From Dasypus novemcinctus (lineage: Eukaryota; Chordata; Mammalia; Cingulata; Dasypodidae), in assembly GCF_030445035.2 (NCBI RefSeq), contig NW_026688628.1:3224001-3288000 (forward strand): a stretch of 64,000 bases of DNA, in the 5' to 3' direction. The position numbers and the translations under genes were made by a program. How positions within the stretch are numbered: the first letter of the stretch is position 1; each line of letters starts with the position of its first letter. The notes beneath the pieces were generated by a model. The model saw only the letters and a list, made by a program, of their open reading frames with translations. It was not told the DNA's origin and did not search any database. Below are positions 24,870-35,858 of the stretch, in pieces.

Positions 24870-27300
24870 CCCTAAGCATTGACTCCTGATTTCTGCTTCC
24901 TTTCCCTTGGTAACTTGTAATCTACTTTCTAAATCTATGACTTTGAATATTGCGGTTCTTCCATGTAATATCATGCAATATCTGTTCTTTGATGTTTGGC
25001 TTATTTCACTCAAATGAGGTCTGCAAGTTTCTCTATAATGTAGCATGTATCAAAACTTCATTACTTTTTTTGTGGTTGAATATATTACATTGTATGTATA
25101 TGACATATTTTAATTTATTTATATGTTGATGTGCTCTTGGGTTGTTTTATGGCTAGGCTAATGTGTTAAGGTGGCCAGGTAATGGTGCACAGTTCTTCGG
25201 TCAAGCAAGCACTCGGTTAATCATAATACAAGGCCATTTCATGGGTTTTAATCATCAGTAAGTTGATTGCATAGATGGATGATTATATCTATAATTAATT
25301 AAGGAGATTGTCATCAGCAGTGAATGATATCCCATTCAACCAGTTGAAGGCCATAAAAGGGGAAGTGATATAAGCATTCAAAGAGAGAATTACCAGTTCT
25401 TCATGGACAGCCAGCATCTCCTTGGAACTCATCAAAGACCTTCATCAGAGCCCCTTTTTGCAGACTGCCCTGGGAATTTGGACTTGTGCATCCCCATGGT
25501 CATGTGAGACAATTTCATAAAATCTCACACTATATTCCAATATCTCCTGTCCATTGTTTCCCTAGAGAACACTAATACATGTTGATTCCACCTTTTGTCT
25601 ATTGTGAGTAATGCTGCCATGAATATTGGTTTTACACATATCTGTTCACATCCCTGCTTCAGTTCTTTTGTGTATATATGAAGAAGAATTGCAGGGTTAT
25701 GTGATAAATCTATTTTCAAATTCCTTAGAAAATACCAAAATGATTTTCCAAGTGGCTACATTTTACAATGCCACCAGCAATGTTTTAAGATTCCTATTTA
25801 TCCACTTTCACACCAACACTTTTACTTTCAGATTTTAAAAATTCTTAATCATTTAAGCGACTATGAGGGGGTATCCCATTGTGGATTGCATTTTCATTTC
25901 CCTGTTGACCAATGATGTTGAAAATATTTTCATATACTTTTTGGCAATTTGGCTATCTTCTTTAGGGAAATATCTTTCCAAGTCTATGGCCAATTTTTAA
26001 AACAATGTTGTCTTTGATAATAGTAATTTTCTATATACTCTTATACTAAACCTTTATTAAATATATAGTTCAGCATTATTTTCTATTATATAAGTTGTTT
26101 TCTCACTTTCTTGAAAATGTCCTTTGATGCAACAAAGGTTTTAGTTTTTAATGAAGCCAAATTTATGTGTTTTTTTTTCTTTTATTTCCCATGCACTTGG
26201 TGGGATACTGTGTAAGAATCCTTTGCTTAATACCAGGTCCTGAAGATTTTTCTTTATATTTTCTTCTAAGAGTTCTATATCTTTGTCCTTTACATTAACT
26301 TTTCCACTTTCAGTTAATTTTTGTAAAGGATGTGAAGTAGGGGTTCATGTTGATTCTTTTGCATGTGGATATCCCATTTTTATTTTTCAATCACCATTTG
26401 TTGAAGAGAATATTCTTTCCCCATTGAGTGGACTGACAGTTTTGTCAAATATGAATTGTCCATAGATGACAATAGATGAACTCTCAATTCTATTCCATTG
26501 GTCTATGTGTCTGTCCTTGTGCCAATGCCACACCATTTTGTTAAATAGTATAATAACAGCTTTGTAATTAGTTTTTAATTCAAGAACTGTGAGTTCTCCA
26601 ATTTTGTACTATTTCAAGACAGTTTTGCCTATTTGGAGTCACAGGAATTCGATATTTTAATTTTTCAATTCTGCAAAGTCGGAATTTTGATTGGAATTGC
26701 TTACAATTTGTAAATTACTTTTCATAGTATTGACATCTTAAGGGTTTTTTTCTTCCCATTCATGTGCATGGAATATCTTTCCATTTATTTGTGTTTATTT
26801 ATGATTGTTTTACATTTATTTATGGAGAATGCATACTCTGCTGTAGTTGGATGAAGTGTTCTAAATTATTCTACTATGTCTATTTGTTTTAGAGCTTTGT
26901 TCAAACTTCTATACATTTATTGATCTTACGTCTAGATGATCCTACCATTTTTCAAAGTGATGTATTGAAGTCTACTACTATGAATGTAGAGCTATGTATT
27001 TCTCCCTTCAATTCTGTCAATGATTGCTTCACATGTTTTGGGGCTCTCTTGTTAGCTGCATGTATGTTCATAATCATTATATCCTTTCAATAAATTGACC
27101 TTTTTATCTTTATATAGTGCCCTTCTTTGTCTCACTGAACAATTTTTCATGTAAATTCCATTTTGTCTGATATCAGTATAACCTAACATCCCTCTATGTA
27201 TACAACTGGGGTGCAATATTTTGTCACTCTTTCACTTTCAACCTTCTTGTGTCTGAATTTTAAGTGAGTCTACTGTACAGCATAATGTTTGGTTATATAT
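24870..27300 (-). pseudogene. L1-E ORF2 remnant
   Basis: Degenerate ORF2 on the minus strand. It includes the region coding for the PAILLHIYTKELK-like C-terminal block (25.6-25.7 kb) and RT/endonuclease text up to about 27.3 kb, with many stops and frameshifts. It is interrupted by the solo LTR. Confidence 0.7.
25146..25579 (+). mobile_element. Solo LTR, ERVL/MaLR-like, inside L1-E
   Basis: L1-E text stops at about 25,145 and resumes at 25,580. The insert ends in 'ctagagaacactaataca', a usual 3' end for MaLR/ERVL LTRs, and has 'gaaggccataaaaggg' in its middle. A possible 4-5-bp duplication (GTTG) flanks it. There is no internal region, so it is a solo LTR left by recombination. Confidence 0.65.
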
Positions 27301-27499
27301 TCTTATCCACTCTCCCAATGTTTGCTTTTGACTGGAGAATTTCACATATTTACATAGAAAGTATCTGTTATAATTCAGGAGTCTGCCACCTTACTCTTTG
27401 GTATTTGCGAGTCATAATTTTTGCCCCTTAATTCTTCCATTACTTCCTTTTTTTTAAAAAAAGATTTCTTGTTATAAATCCTTCTCTCTTGTGGCTTTT

Positions 27500-27900
27500 A
27501 GGATTCTCTTTAATTTTGGCATTTGAGAGTCCAATTGTTATTTTCCCAGCATGTACTGATTGTGTTTATTCTGTTTGTAAGTCATTGAATTTCTTGGATG
27601 TGTTTATTCATATCTTTCATTATATTTGGGAAGTTGTCAGCCATTATTTCTTTGTATGGTCTCTCTCTCTCCCTTTCTCTTTCTTTTCCTTCTGATATCC
27701 CTACAATGTTTATGGTGACATGCTTGATAGGGTCCCTTAGAATTCTCAAACTCAGTTCTCTTATCTTCATTCTTTTTTCTTTATGGTTCTCAAACTGAAT
27801 GACTTCAATTGTGTCATCCTCAAGTCCACTGATGATTTCATCTTTATCTGATAGATCCAATATTCTCTAGAACCCCTGTGGGTTTTTTTTTTTTAATTTC
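27500..27900 (-). pseudogene. L1-E ORF1 remnant
   Basis: Minus-strand L1 ORF1 debris. A longest open piece (27,582-27,860) contains an Arg/Glu repeat and the block MADNFPNIMKDMNKHIQEIQ, which matches the conserved ORF1 region EIMAENFPNLLKE of L1-B. The start and end of the ORF are lost. Confidence 0.8.
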
Positions 27901-28249
27901 TCTTACTGTGGTCTTCAGCTATGTTTCATTCCTTTTCATAATTTCTATCTCTTTATTGATACTTTCTTTGTGTTTTGTTATTTCCTGACTTCCTTCCCTT
28001 CATTTTCCATGGCATGCTTTATCTCTTTGAACATGTTTAGGATCATTATTTAAAAGTCTTTTCCTGTAAAACCACAGGTCTGATGTTCCTTGATGATTTC
28101 TCATGTTTACCATGTTCCACTGAATGATATATTATTTCTTCCTTTTTTATGATTTGGAATCACTTGTTGAAACCTATGCATTTTGATATTTTAATGTGTT
28201 ATCTTTGGAACTGAATAACTGAGGCACTGGTTCCTTAACAATATATACT

Positions 28250-28485
28250 GGGAGCAGATGTGACTCAAGCAGTTGAGTGCCTACTTCCCACATGGAGGTA
28301 CCTGGTTTGGTTCATGGTGCTTCCTAAAACAAAAACAAAAACAAATGAAAAAACCAGCTCAGAGTAGCCCTTGTGGCTCAGTGGTTGAGCACTGGCTTCC
28401 CATATGCAAGGTCCCAGATTCAATCCCTGCTACTGGTATAACAGATATTTCCTCGAATATGAGTAGTTTACAAAAGAAAAAAAAA
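28250..28485 (+). mobile_element. Dimeric tRNA-derived SINE
   Basis: Two tRNA-like heads in tandem. The first (28,250-28,326) has the A-box-like TGACTCAAGCAGTTGAG and ends in CAAAAA units (28,327-28,358). The second (28,359-28,485) has the A-box-like TGGCTCAGTGGTTGAG and the B-box-like AGATTCAATCCC, ending in poly(A). It resembles a second armadillo SINE class distinct from the two long DAS copies. It sits inside the L1-E 5' region. Confidence 0.8.
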
Positions 28486-29379
28486 CAGGTAGATAAGAGC
28501 ACTTTCTTTCAGGTTTTTATGATTGGCATGTTCGATTATTCTCCTTTAGAGCTTATCCATACAAAGTTTTAAAAGAGTGGCCTGAGACAAAAGCAGATAA
28601 ACTCCCAGGTCTTTTCTGTTTATGTGTCCTGTTATAGACATGTGCATGTGGCCCTAGGAATTCCACTGTTTACACAAATGTAAACGTCTCTTTTTCCCTG
28701 GGAAACTGGAAATCCTGATGGTACCAGGTAGCACACTGTATGCATCACAACCAATGATACTTTTCCCCAGGTAGATGCAGTTTGTCTAATCTCTTACAGT
28801 GTTCTGTAGCAGTCCTCAGTGAGCTGCCCCTATATGCAGGTCAAATTCTGGGACAGGCTGCCTAGGATGAGTATCTTGGGTCAGTCTGTCCCACTGTCAT
28901 GAGATAGACAGTCTTATAGATATGCATACTGTTGTGCATTAGGGCTACTCTGTTCTTTCTGAAACCTGGATAAGGGACTCAAATTGGAAGTGAGGGTCAG
29001 GTGTTTGCCAAGTTGATAAAAGGAAGGATGAGGTGCCAGAGTGTCACCAAGAGGATGCTTTTCTATCAGTTTAATTTGCTTTTCATTTTAATTTGCCTTT
29101 TGTCTTGATTTGGCATTCTCCATGCAAACTTTTCACTGTTTTCTGGAACTTTGAGAAAGATGTCTGCCCATTTTTGCTTGTTGTTCAAGGTTTCTGTGAT
29201 GGGGTGGAACCTGAAACCACATACTACCATCATCATCTGTGTTGGACACTCTATTAAGAACATATTTTAAAAGTCTTCGCTTAAAATCTCAAAGTATGAT
29301 CTTCAGTGATGATTTCTGATGTTTTAACTTGCTCTTATGGATAGGCTATTATTTCCGGTTCATTTGAATGTCTTTAATA

Positions 29380-29885
29380 GCTTTTTTCCAATGAACATAT
29401 AGACATTTTTTAACAAATCAATTTTGATGCATATTAATAAAGCATACAATTCATCAAAAATGTATAATCAATGGTATTTGCTATAATCACATAGTTGTGC
29501 ATTCATTATTTCAATCATTATTAAAGCATTTTTATTATTTCACTAGTAATAATAATAAAAAAAAGGAAGAAAATTCCTCACCTCTCCATCTATGTTCCCC
29601 ATTGTACATAACTGCTATTTCTGACTATTCTATCCAAAGTGTATAATCAAAGTATATAATCATTGGCTTTTAGTATAATTACAATTTTGTACATTCATCA
29701 TCTCAAAAATTTTAGAACAATTTCATTACTCCAAAAAGAAAGACTCCACTCTCCTTAGTATTCCTTCCTCAGACCTACATAAACACTAGTTTCCTTTAAT
29801 ATTCACATTTTTACATGTCATGTAAATGGAATCATACAATATGTAGTACTTTGTGTCTGGTGTCCTTCACTTAGTATAATTTTTT
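29380..29885 (-). mobile_element. Old L1 3'-end fragments, reverse orientation
   Basis: Contains antisense text typical of old mammalian L1 3' ends ('ataaagcatacaattcatc', 'catgtaaatggaatcatac'). It may be two overlapping fragments, since similar text occurs twice (near 29.46 and 29.64 kb). Confidence 0.65.
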
Positions 29886-30099
29886 TTTTGTCTGTTAACA
29901 TTTTGTACTAACTTACATTTGTTCAGCTTCAAAGACAAACAATTTTATATATGCAATTCTACCCATATTCATATTTCACATAATAAATTTATATTACACA
30001 TAATATATTTAGTTCATAATAGCAAAATCATACAGTATTTGTCTTTTTGTGTCCAGCTTGCTTCACTCAATATAATGTCCTCCAGGTCCATCCATGTTG

Positions 30100-32393
30100 C
30101 CATAAGTTTCATGACTTCATTTCTTCTTACTGCTGAATAATATTCCATCATGTGTATATTCCACAATTTGTTTATCCATGCATTAGTTGATGGACACCTG
30201 GGTTGTTACAACTTTTAGCTACTGTGAATAATGCTGCTGTGAACATAGGTGTGCAGATATCCATGTCCCTGCTCTCAGATTTTCTGGGTATATATCTATC
30301 AATGGTATTGTCAGGACCCCTGGGAACTACCTAATAGTCCCCCACAGTAGCTGTACCATTCTACATTCCCACCAAAAGTGTGCAAACATTCCTATCTTTC
30401 CACATCCTCTCCAACATTTACAGATTTCTGATGTTTTAATAGTAGCCAGTCTGATAGGTATGAAATGTTACCCCATTGAAGTTTTGATTTGCATTTCCCT
30501 AATTGCTACTGATGTTGAACATTTCTTCATGTATTTCTTTGCCATTTGTATTTCTTCTTTGGATAGTTGCTTTTCAAGTATTTTGCCCATTTTTTAATTG
30601 GACATCCTGTATTTTTATTGTTGAGTTGTATAATCTCTTTATATATCAGGAATATTAAATGCTTATCAGATATACGATTGCCAAATATTTTTCCCATTGA
30701 GTTGGTGGCTACATTTTCACCCTTTCACAAAGTCCTTTGAGATGTAAAAGCATTGAATTTTGAGGAGGTCCCATTTATCTATATTTTCTTTTATTGCTCA
30801 TCCATTGGGCATAAGGTTTAAGAAACTATCACCCACAACAAGACCTTAAAGATGTTTTCCTACATTTTCTTCAGAAATTTTATGGTTGTTGTTTTTATAT
30901 TTAAGTCCTTAATCAATTTAGAGTTAATTTTTGTATATGGTGTGAGATAGGGGTCTTATTTCTTTCTTTTGGATGTGGCTATCCAGTTCTTCCAGCACCA
31001 TTTGTTGAACAGACTGTTCTGGCCCAACTAGGTGAGCTCCAAACTTTGTCAAAAATCTCTTGACTGTAGATGTGAGGGTCAATTTCTGAATTCTTGATTG
31101 GCTTCTAGTGATCAATCTATCTGTCATTGTGCCAGTACCATGCTTTTTTTTTTTTAAGTAATATGCTTTGAAATCAGAAACAGAGTTCTCCAACTTTGTT
31201 CTTCTTTTTTAAAGACAAATTGTGCTATTCTGGGCCCATTACCCTTCCAAATAAATTTTATTATTGGCATTTCGATTTCTGCAAAAAAGGCTGTTGGGGT
31301 TTTTGGGGAGGATTGCATTAAATCTGTTAATCAGTTTGGTAGAATTGAGGTTTAACCATATTTAGTCTCCCAACCCATGAACACAGAATGTTCTTCCATT
31401 TATTTAATTCGTCTTTGGTTTCTTTTACAAATGTTTTGTAGTTTTCTGAATACAGATCCTTTATGTCCTTGGTTAACTTTATTCCTAAATATTTGACTCT
31501 TTTATTCACCATTAAAAATGGAATTTGTTTCTGATTTCTTCCTCAGGTTGCATATTGGTAATGTATAAAAGCACTATTGATTTTTGTACAGTAGTTTTGT
31601 ATCCTGCCACTTTGCTAAATTTGTCTAATAATTCTAGTAGTTTTTTGTGGATTTTTCAGGATTTTCTAGATATAGGATCATGTCATCAGTGAATAGTGAA
31701 AATTTTACTTCTACCTTTCCTCTTTGGGATCCCTTTATTTTTTGTCTAGCTTGATTGCTCTAGCTAGAATTTCTAGCACAATATTGAATAATTGGAGACA
31801 ATGGGCATCCTTGATTTTTTCCTGATCTCAGTGGGAAAGCTTTAAGTCTTTCACCATTGAGTACAATGCTAGCTGTAGGTTTCTTTATGTACTTTAACAT
31901 ATTGAGAAAGCTTCCTTCTATTCCTAGCTTTTGGAGAATTTTTATTCAAGAAAGGGTGCTGTATTTTGTCAAATGACTATTCTGCATCAGTTGAATCGTG
32001 ATTTTTCTCCTTCAAATTTTCAATGTAGTTTATTATACTGATTGATTTTCTTCTGTTCAACCACCCTTGCATATCTGGGAAGTATACCCACTTGATTGTG
32101 GTGTATAATTCTTTTAATGTGCTTTTGGATTTTGTCTGCAAGTATTTTTTATTGAGTATTTTTGCATCTATATTCTTTAGAGGTATTGATCTATAATTTT
32201 TTTTCATACTATTTTTACCTGGTTTTTGTATTAGGGTAATGTTTGGTTCATAGAATGAGTTTGGTAGCATTTTTTTTTTTCCAGTATTCAATTTTTTTAA
32301 GAACTTGAGCAAGATCAGTATTAGTTCATCTTTGAATGATGGGTAGAATTAACCTGTGAAGGCATCTGGTCCTGGGCACTTTTTAGTTGGGAG
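30100..32393 (-). pseudogene. L1-F ORF2 remnant, C-terminal part (RT to C-terminus)
   Basis: Continues the same ORF2 after the nested insertion: RT start ([33 protein letters not shown]; 32.1-32.3 kb), palm region near 31.7-31.9 kb, thumb ([18 protein letters not shown], 31.4-31.5 kb), then the C-terminal region down to 30.1 kb. Many disruptions. Confidence 0.82.
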
Positions 32394-33979
32394 TTTTTTT
32401 TTTTTTGTCTTTATTATTTTTTAATGTTACATTAAAAAAAAATGAGGTCCCCATATACCCTCATCCTCCTCACCCCACTCCTCCCATAACAACAACCTCC
32501 TCCATCATCATGAGACATTCACTGCACTTGGTGAATACATCTCTGAGCACTGCTGCACCACCTGGTCAATGGTTCACATTATAGTTTACACTCTCCCCCA
32601 GTCCTCCCAGTGGGCTATGGGAGGCCATACAATGTCCAGTAACTGTCCCTGCAGTACCACCCAGGTCAACTCCAAATTCTGAAAATGCCCCCACATCACA
32701 TCTCTTTTTCCCACTCCCTACCCTCAGCAGTTACCATGGCCACTTTCTCCATGTCAATGCTACAATTTCTTCGATTACTAATCACAATAGTTCATTAATA
32801 GAATATCAATAAGTCCACTCTAATCCATACTCTATTCCACCATCCTGTGGACCCTGGAATGGTTATGTCCACTCTACATCTATATCAAGAGGGGGCTTAG
32901 ATTCCCCATGGGTGATGAATGCAATTCTCCTGCTTTCAGTTGTAGGCACTCTTGGCTCCCTGATGTTGTGGTTAACCTTCTTCACCTCCATGTTAGCTGG
33001 CTGGGGTAAGTCCAATAAACCAGAGGGTAGAAGTTGCAAGTCTGTTGGGACTCAGGGACTGGCTATCATATGGACAGTCCAGAGATTCAGGTCCCCTGAG
33101 TATACACTAAACCCCAGTGCCAACCACAGGTCAGGTAAAAGTAACTGGAGAGGCTTGTGAACAAAGATCACATCTGAATCCAACTCCATCACACCCAGGA
33201 ACACAAACTCCAAAGTCGGGTCAACTGACATGGCACTGAATTCCATCTGCCATGACCATAGAAGCTGTGGGTCTCTGTAGCCCTAAGAAGAACCAATACC
33301 TGGGGTTGTATCTAGTTTAGCTGTCTCTGGGACTCTGCTAAGGAGTGCATAAGGGCGACCCTTCTGATAACCTCCCAGCTCTTTTTGGAGACTCATAGCC
33401 ATATAAATTCATTCGTCCTTTCCATTTCCCACTTTTATTCAAGGTAAAAAAAATTTTTTGCAGTCGCCCCTTGGGCTGAAGTGTGGTTTGCTGACCTGGC
33501 GGGGGGTGGCGGCCACAGTAGGCCTATTCCAAACCGCTGCCCCCATAATAGGGTGGTTGGTCGGGCCCACCGCCACCCCTGAAGGAAGCTCGGCATGGGC
33601 GCAGAGTGCCCTCGGGTCTCCCCTTCTCGGCAGCCATGCTTCCGCGGCCGCCCCTCCTCCCAGATGGCACCACACGATGCCTGTGGGGCGGCACCCTTCT
33701 TCTTCTTTCTCCCTGCACAGGCGCAGGGTGGAAAAATCCAGTCTGCCCTTTTCCCTCCCCCCGACAGCAGCAACAGCCAGGCGTGGGCGGGAAACTCAAG
33801 TCTGCCCTCTACCCCAGCAACAGCAGCCACCAATCACTAAACCCTGCCACTTCCCCCAGCAACAGCAACAGCCAATCCCTAATCACCACCCCTCCCCCAT
33901 CCAGTACCTCCCACTGACCTTTCTCTGGCAACCAATCAGAACAGGGCATGGCTTTGACCAATCAGCCTTCCCCAGCCCC

Positions 33980-34008
33980 TATAAAACTGCTGCCTCTCCC
34001 TCAATAAA
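33980..34008 (+). promoter_or_regulatory. ERV LTR TATA box and poly(A) signal
   Basis: TATAAAA at 33,980-33,986 and AATAAA at 34,003-34,008, repeated at 36,436-36,442 and 36,459-36,464 in the 3' LTR. Both are unchanged between LTRs, so the copy integrated with them. Confidence 0.8.
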
Positions 34009-34190
34009 GTTGGACGTGCGTGTTTACCTTGTCTCCGCGGTAGTTCTTCTGCCGTGCGCCCTCCAGTACTGAGAGCCCCCGACAAGGGCCTGGCCTCCCT
34101 TGTCCCCAGTTCGTCGCCTGCTTCTCCGGGCGACTCCTTCGTCGCCGGCTTTGCCGGGCGACCCCGTCAGCCGAACCACGCAACCCCTGT

Positions 34191-34306
34191 GAGACCGACC
34201 CCTTGTCTGCTGCCGGACCGACCCCTCGTCCCAAGTGGGACCGACCCCTCGTCCCAAGCGGGACCAACCCCTCATCCAAAGCTGGACCGACCCCTCGTCC
34301 GCAGCC
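34191..34306 (+). repeat. 23-bp tandem repeat in U5
   Basis: About five units, each containing GACCGACCCCTCGTCC or a close variant; the clear ones start at 34,215, 34,238, 34,261 and 34,284. The same array is in the 3' LTR (about 36,650-36,765). Confidence 0.9.
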
Positions 34307-34343
34307 AGACCCCACCTCTACCGACCAAGCAAGCCGCCGCAGC

Positions 34344-34361
34344 TGGCGCCCAATGTGGGGC
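34344..34361 (+). promoter_or_regulatory. Retroviral primer binding site, tRNA-Lys type
   Basis: TGGCGCCCAATGTGGGGC, two bases after the 5' LTR. This differs at one position (T for C, a CpG-type change) from the site complementary to the tRNA-Lys that primes many betaretroviruses. It is the main ground for calling the element class II. Confidence 0.92.
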
Positions 34362-34444
34362 AAGGCAACTCCACCACAGCCTCACTCCATAACCTGGCAG
34401 CCCCCCCCTCCTCCCTTGTCACCATGGGGCTTCTCTCGTGCAAC

Positions 34445-34773
34445 ATTGCTACTACCTGAGCCTTGGCGACCTCATATGATCCACGGCGGTCTGGGAGAAT
34501 CACTGGATGGCTTTCTCCTTCCATGTCGGGGGCTTATACCGACCTGCTATGATTAAGAGGAGCCTTGGATTTCTCGGGAGCGCGCGCTTACACGTCTGAA
34601 GTAACCCTACCACAGCCCTACGCCCTCCTCTCTTCTCACCTCTATCTTTTCGCTCTGCATTGCTGCTCCTGAACCTTGGTGACCTCATATGATCCACGGC
34701 GGTCTGGGAGAATCACTGGATGGCTTTCTCCTTCCATGTCGGGGGCTTATACCGACCCGCTATGATTAAGAGG
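34445..34773 (+). repeat. Tandem duplication in the ERV leader, ~214-bp period
   Basis: A ~115-bp block (34,445-34,560) recurs at 34,659-34,773 with few changes. Shared strings include 'gacctcatatgatccacg' and 'ggcttataccgac'. Similarity continues weakly past each copy (CTCGGGAGCGCGCG against CTCAGGAGTGTGTG), so the unit is probably ~214 bp. It lies in the leader between primer binding site and gag, where retroviruses carry packaging signals. A role is inference only. Confidence 0.85.
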
Positions 34774-34990
34774 CGCCAATAAAACTCTCAGGAGTGTGTG
34801 CCTGAGCACCCCCACCCCTGCCTTCACCTCTGCCTCCTCCCCTCCGTGCTTGCTCCCCTTTGCCTTGCTCCACTGCTCGTTGTTCCGCCTTCCCCTCGTC
34901 GGGGCCTTCTTCTGGCCCGCGACCACCGTCGGAGTCCCATCGGCTCCGACCCCTCATCTCACCGCGCACCTCGGCTCCCATTGCCACGCT

Positions 34991-35002
34991 CTCAAGGTAA
35001 GG
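34991..35002 (+). promoter_or_regulatory. Putative major splice donor
   Basis: CTCAAG|GTAAGG, a near-ideal 5' splice site with GT at 34,997, 42 bases before the gag ATG. This is the usual place for the donor that generates spliced env mRNA. Confidence 0.65.
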
Positions 35003-35038
35003 GCCCCTTTTCTTATCGGCTCCAAAAGGCCATTAGCA

Positions 35039-35242
35039 ATGGGTAACATCCTATCTGCTAAGCAAGCCCCGCAAGTTCAGGCCCTCGCCAGTCTCCTAGA
35101 CACTCACCGGTGTAAGATCTCTTTGAAACAGCCCCAAGTCTTCTGTAACCGTGGCCCCCCATGCCACCATCACTCTCAAGCAGCTCCAGCCCCGCTAAAC
35201 AGCCCACAACCCGCTTTCCCTGGCCCACGGCCTGCTTTCTAG
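35039..35242 (+). pseudogene. ERV gag start (matrix N-terminus), truncated
   Basis: An ATG at 35,039 opens a 67-codon frame beginning MGNILS, an N-terminal Gly-Asn/Ser pattern typical of myristoylated matrix proteins. A Leu-rich helix and a KISLKQ block, as found early in betaretroviral matrix domains, follow. After about 37 codons the family-like pattern stops; the rest is Pro/His-rich and ends at TAG (35,240-35,242), so the remaining gag is deleted. It follows the splice donor and leader as a gag gene should. The identification rests on position and a short motif. Confidence 0.6.
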
Positions 35243-35383
35243 CATCTAATAATGCTTCTGCTCTTGCCTTCCCATACTTCTGCGGAGCTTCCTCCTGTCT
35301 CCACCTTACTCCTCTTCTCGACCATCCAAAGCGTCCCTTCTCGTCCCCTGCCCCCCTCCTTTTTTGCTTGAACCCCCATTACG

Positions 35384-35858
35384 TTGCAGTTTGGCCGCCC
35401 CATGTCGGCCCGCCCCTTTGACATCGGCCTCTCTCATGCCCATGGAGACCTTGGCTTTCTTATTGCCCTCGCCTACGTCTCCACCACTCCCGACGCTGCC
35501 ACCACCACCACTGCTGGTGCCCTGACGCGACTTGTCCTCACAGCTGCGATCCTCCAGACCATCACACAGTCTGCCTCTGCCGCTCTTCACCGCCAAGGAG
35601 AGATCAACTACCTGTAGCGCGCTGTCATCTTGGACTTTTAACAGCAGATGGACCTTATAGCCACCGAGATCAACGAGAATTGGACATTGGCCACCCTTGC
35701 TTGCAACGGCAAGATACCACCCCCCAAACTGTACATTTATATCCCCAGTATACTCACCTCCCTCTTCAGCCCCGCTTCCCTCATTGCTTGCTGCCTCTTG
35801 GGCCTCGGCTACTTGCTACTGCTGCCATCCTGGCCCTTATTTGAAAAGAAGGGGGAAA
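35384..35858 (+). pseudogene. Probable ERV env transmembrane-subunit tail, two stops
   Basis: One frame from about 35,384 to the polypurine tract carries an Ala/Thr-rich stretch, a Leu/Gln heptad-like region (LQTITQSASAALHRQ), two in-frame stops (TAG at 35,615 and TAA at 35,639) and then a strongly hydrophobic segment (about 35,745-35,835) before EKKGE at the tract. This order (heptad helix, membrane anchor, tail next to the polypurine tract) is that of a retroviral transmembrane subunit. Surface subunit and most of the ectodomain are missing. It could instead be unrelated sequence captured between the LTRs. Confidence 0.45.
35843..35858 (+). promoter_or_regulatory. Polypurine tract
   Basis: GAAAAGAAGGGGGAAA immediately before the 3' LTR: the plus-strand DNA primer site of a retrovirus. 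Confidence 0.9.

Larger units (their letters stand above)
24725..29330 (-). mobile_element. L1-E: old LINE-1, reverse orientation, split by an LTR and a SINE
   Basis: Read on the minus strand, ORF1 remains lie at 27.5-27.9 kb, ORF2 remains run from about 27.3 down to 24.9 kb, and the 3' end is at about 24,725. Probable 5' UTR extends to about 29.3 kb. Typical antisense L1 text includes 'tggcttatttcactcaaatg' near 25.0 kb. A solo LTR sits at 25,146-25,579 and a tRNA-derived SINE at 28,250-28,485. The 5' boundary is uncertain. Confidence 0.8.
33459..34341 (+). repeat. ERV 5' LTR
   Basis: Starts TGCAGTCGCC and ends CCGCCGCA. U3 holds CCAAT-type motifs (near 33,957 and earlier), a TATAAAA box (33,980-33,986) and a poly(A) signal AATAAA only 17 bases later (34,003-34,008). 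That spacing implies the signal lies in U3 and R is very short, as in several betaretroviruses. U5 carries a 23-bp tandem repeat. It differs from the 3' LTR by about 9 substitutions in the first ~270 bases (hand count), mostly at CpG sites. Confidence 0.92.

Noticed and set aside
33458-34072. Long open frames on both strands in the ERV LTRs (up to ~240 codons)
   Set aside because: The DNA is GC-rich and Pro/Gln/Ser-repetitive, frames are open on several frames and both strands at once, and the two LTRs do not keep the same frame. Treated as chance, though the 3' LTR frame is listed as a low-interest finding.
34191-34306. Evenly spaced repeats considered as a CRISPR array
   Set aside because: Units are directly adjacent with no unique spacers and the DNA is mammalian; it is a minisatellite in U5.
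34054-34392. Pro-rich frame with repeated units across U5 and the primer site
   Set aside because: Repeats in the protein are just the 23-bp DNA repeat of U5, and the frame crosses the LTR boundary.
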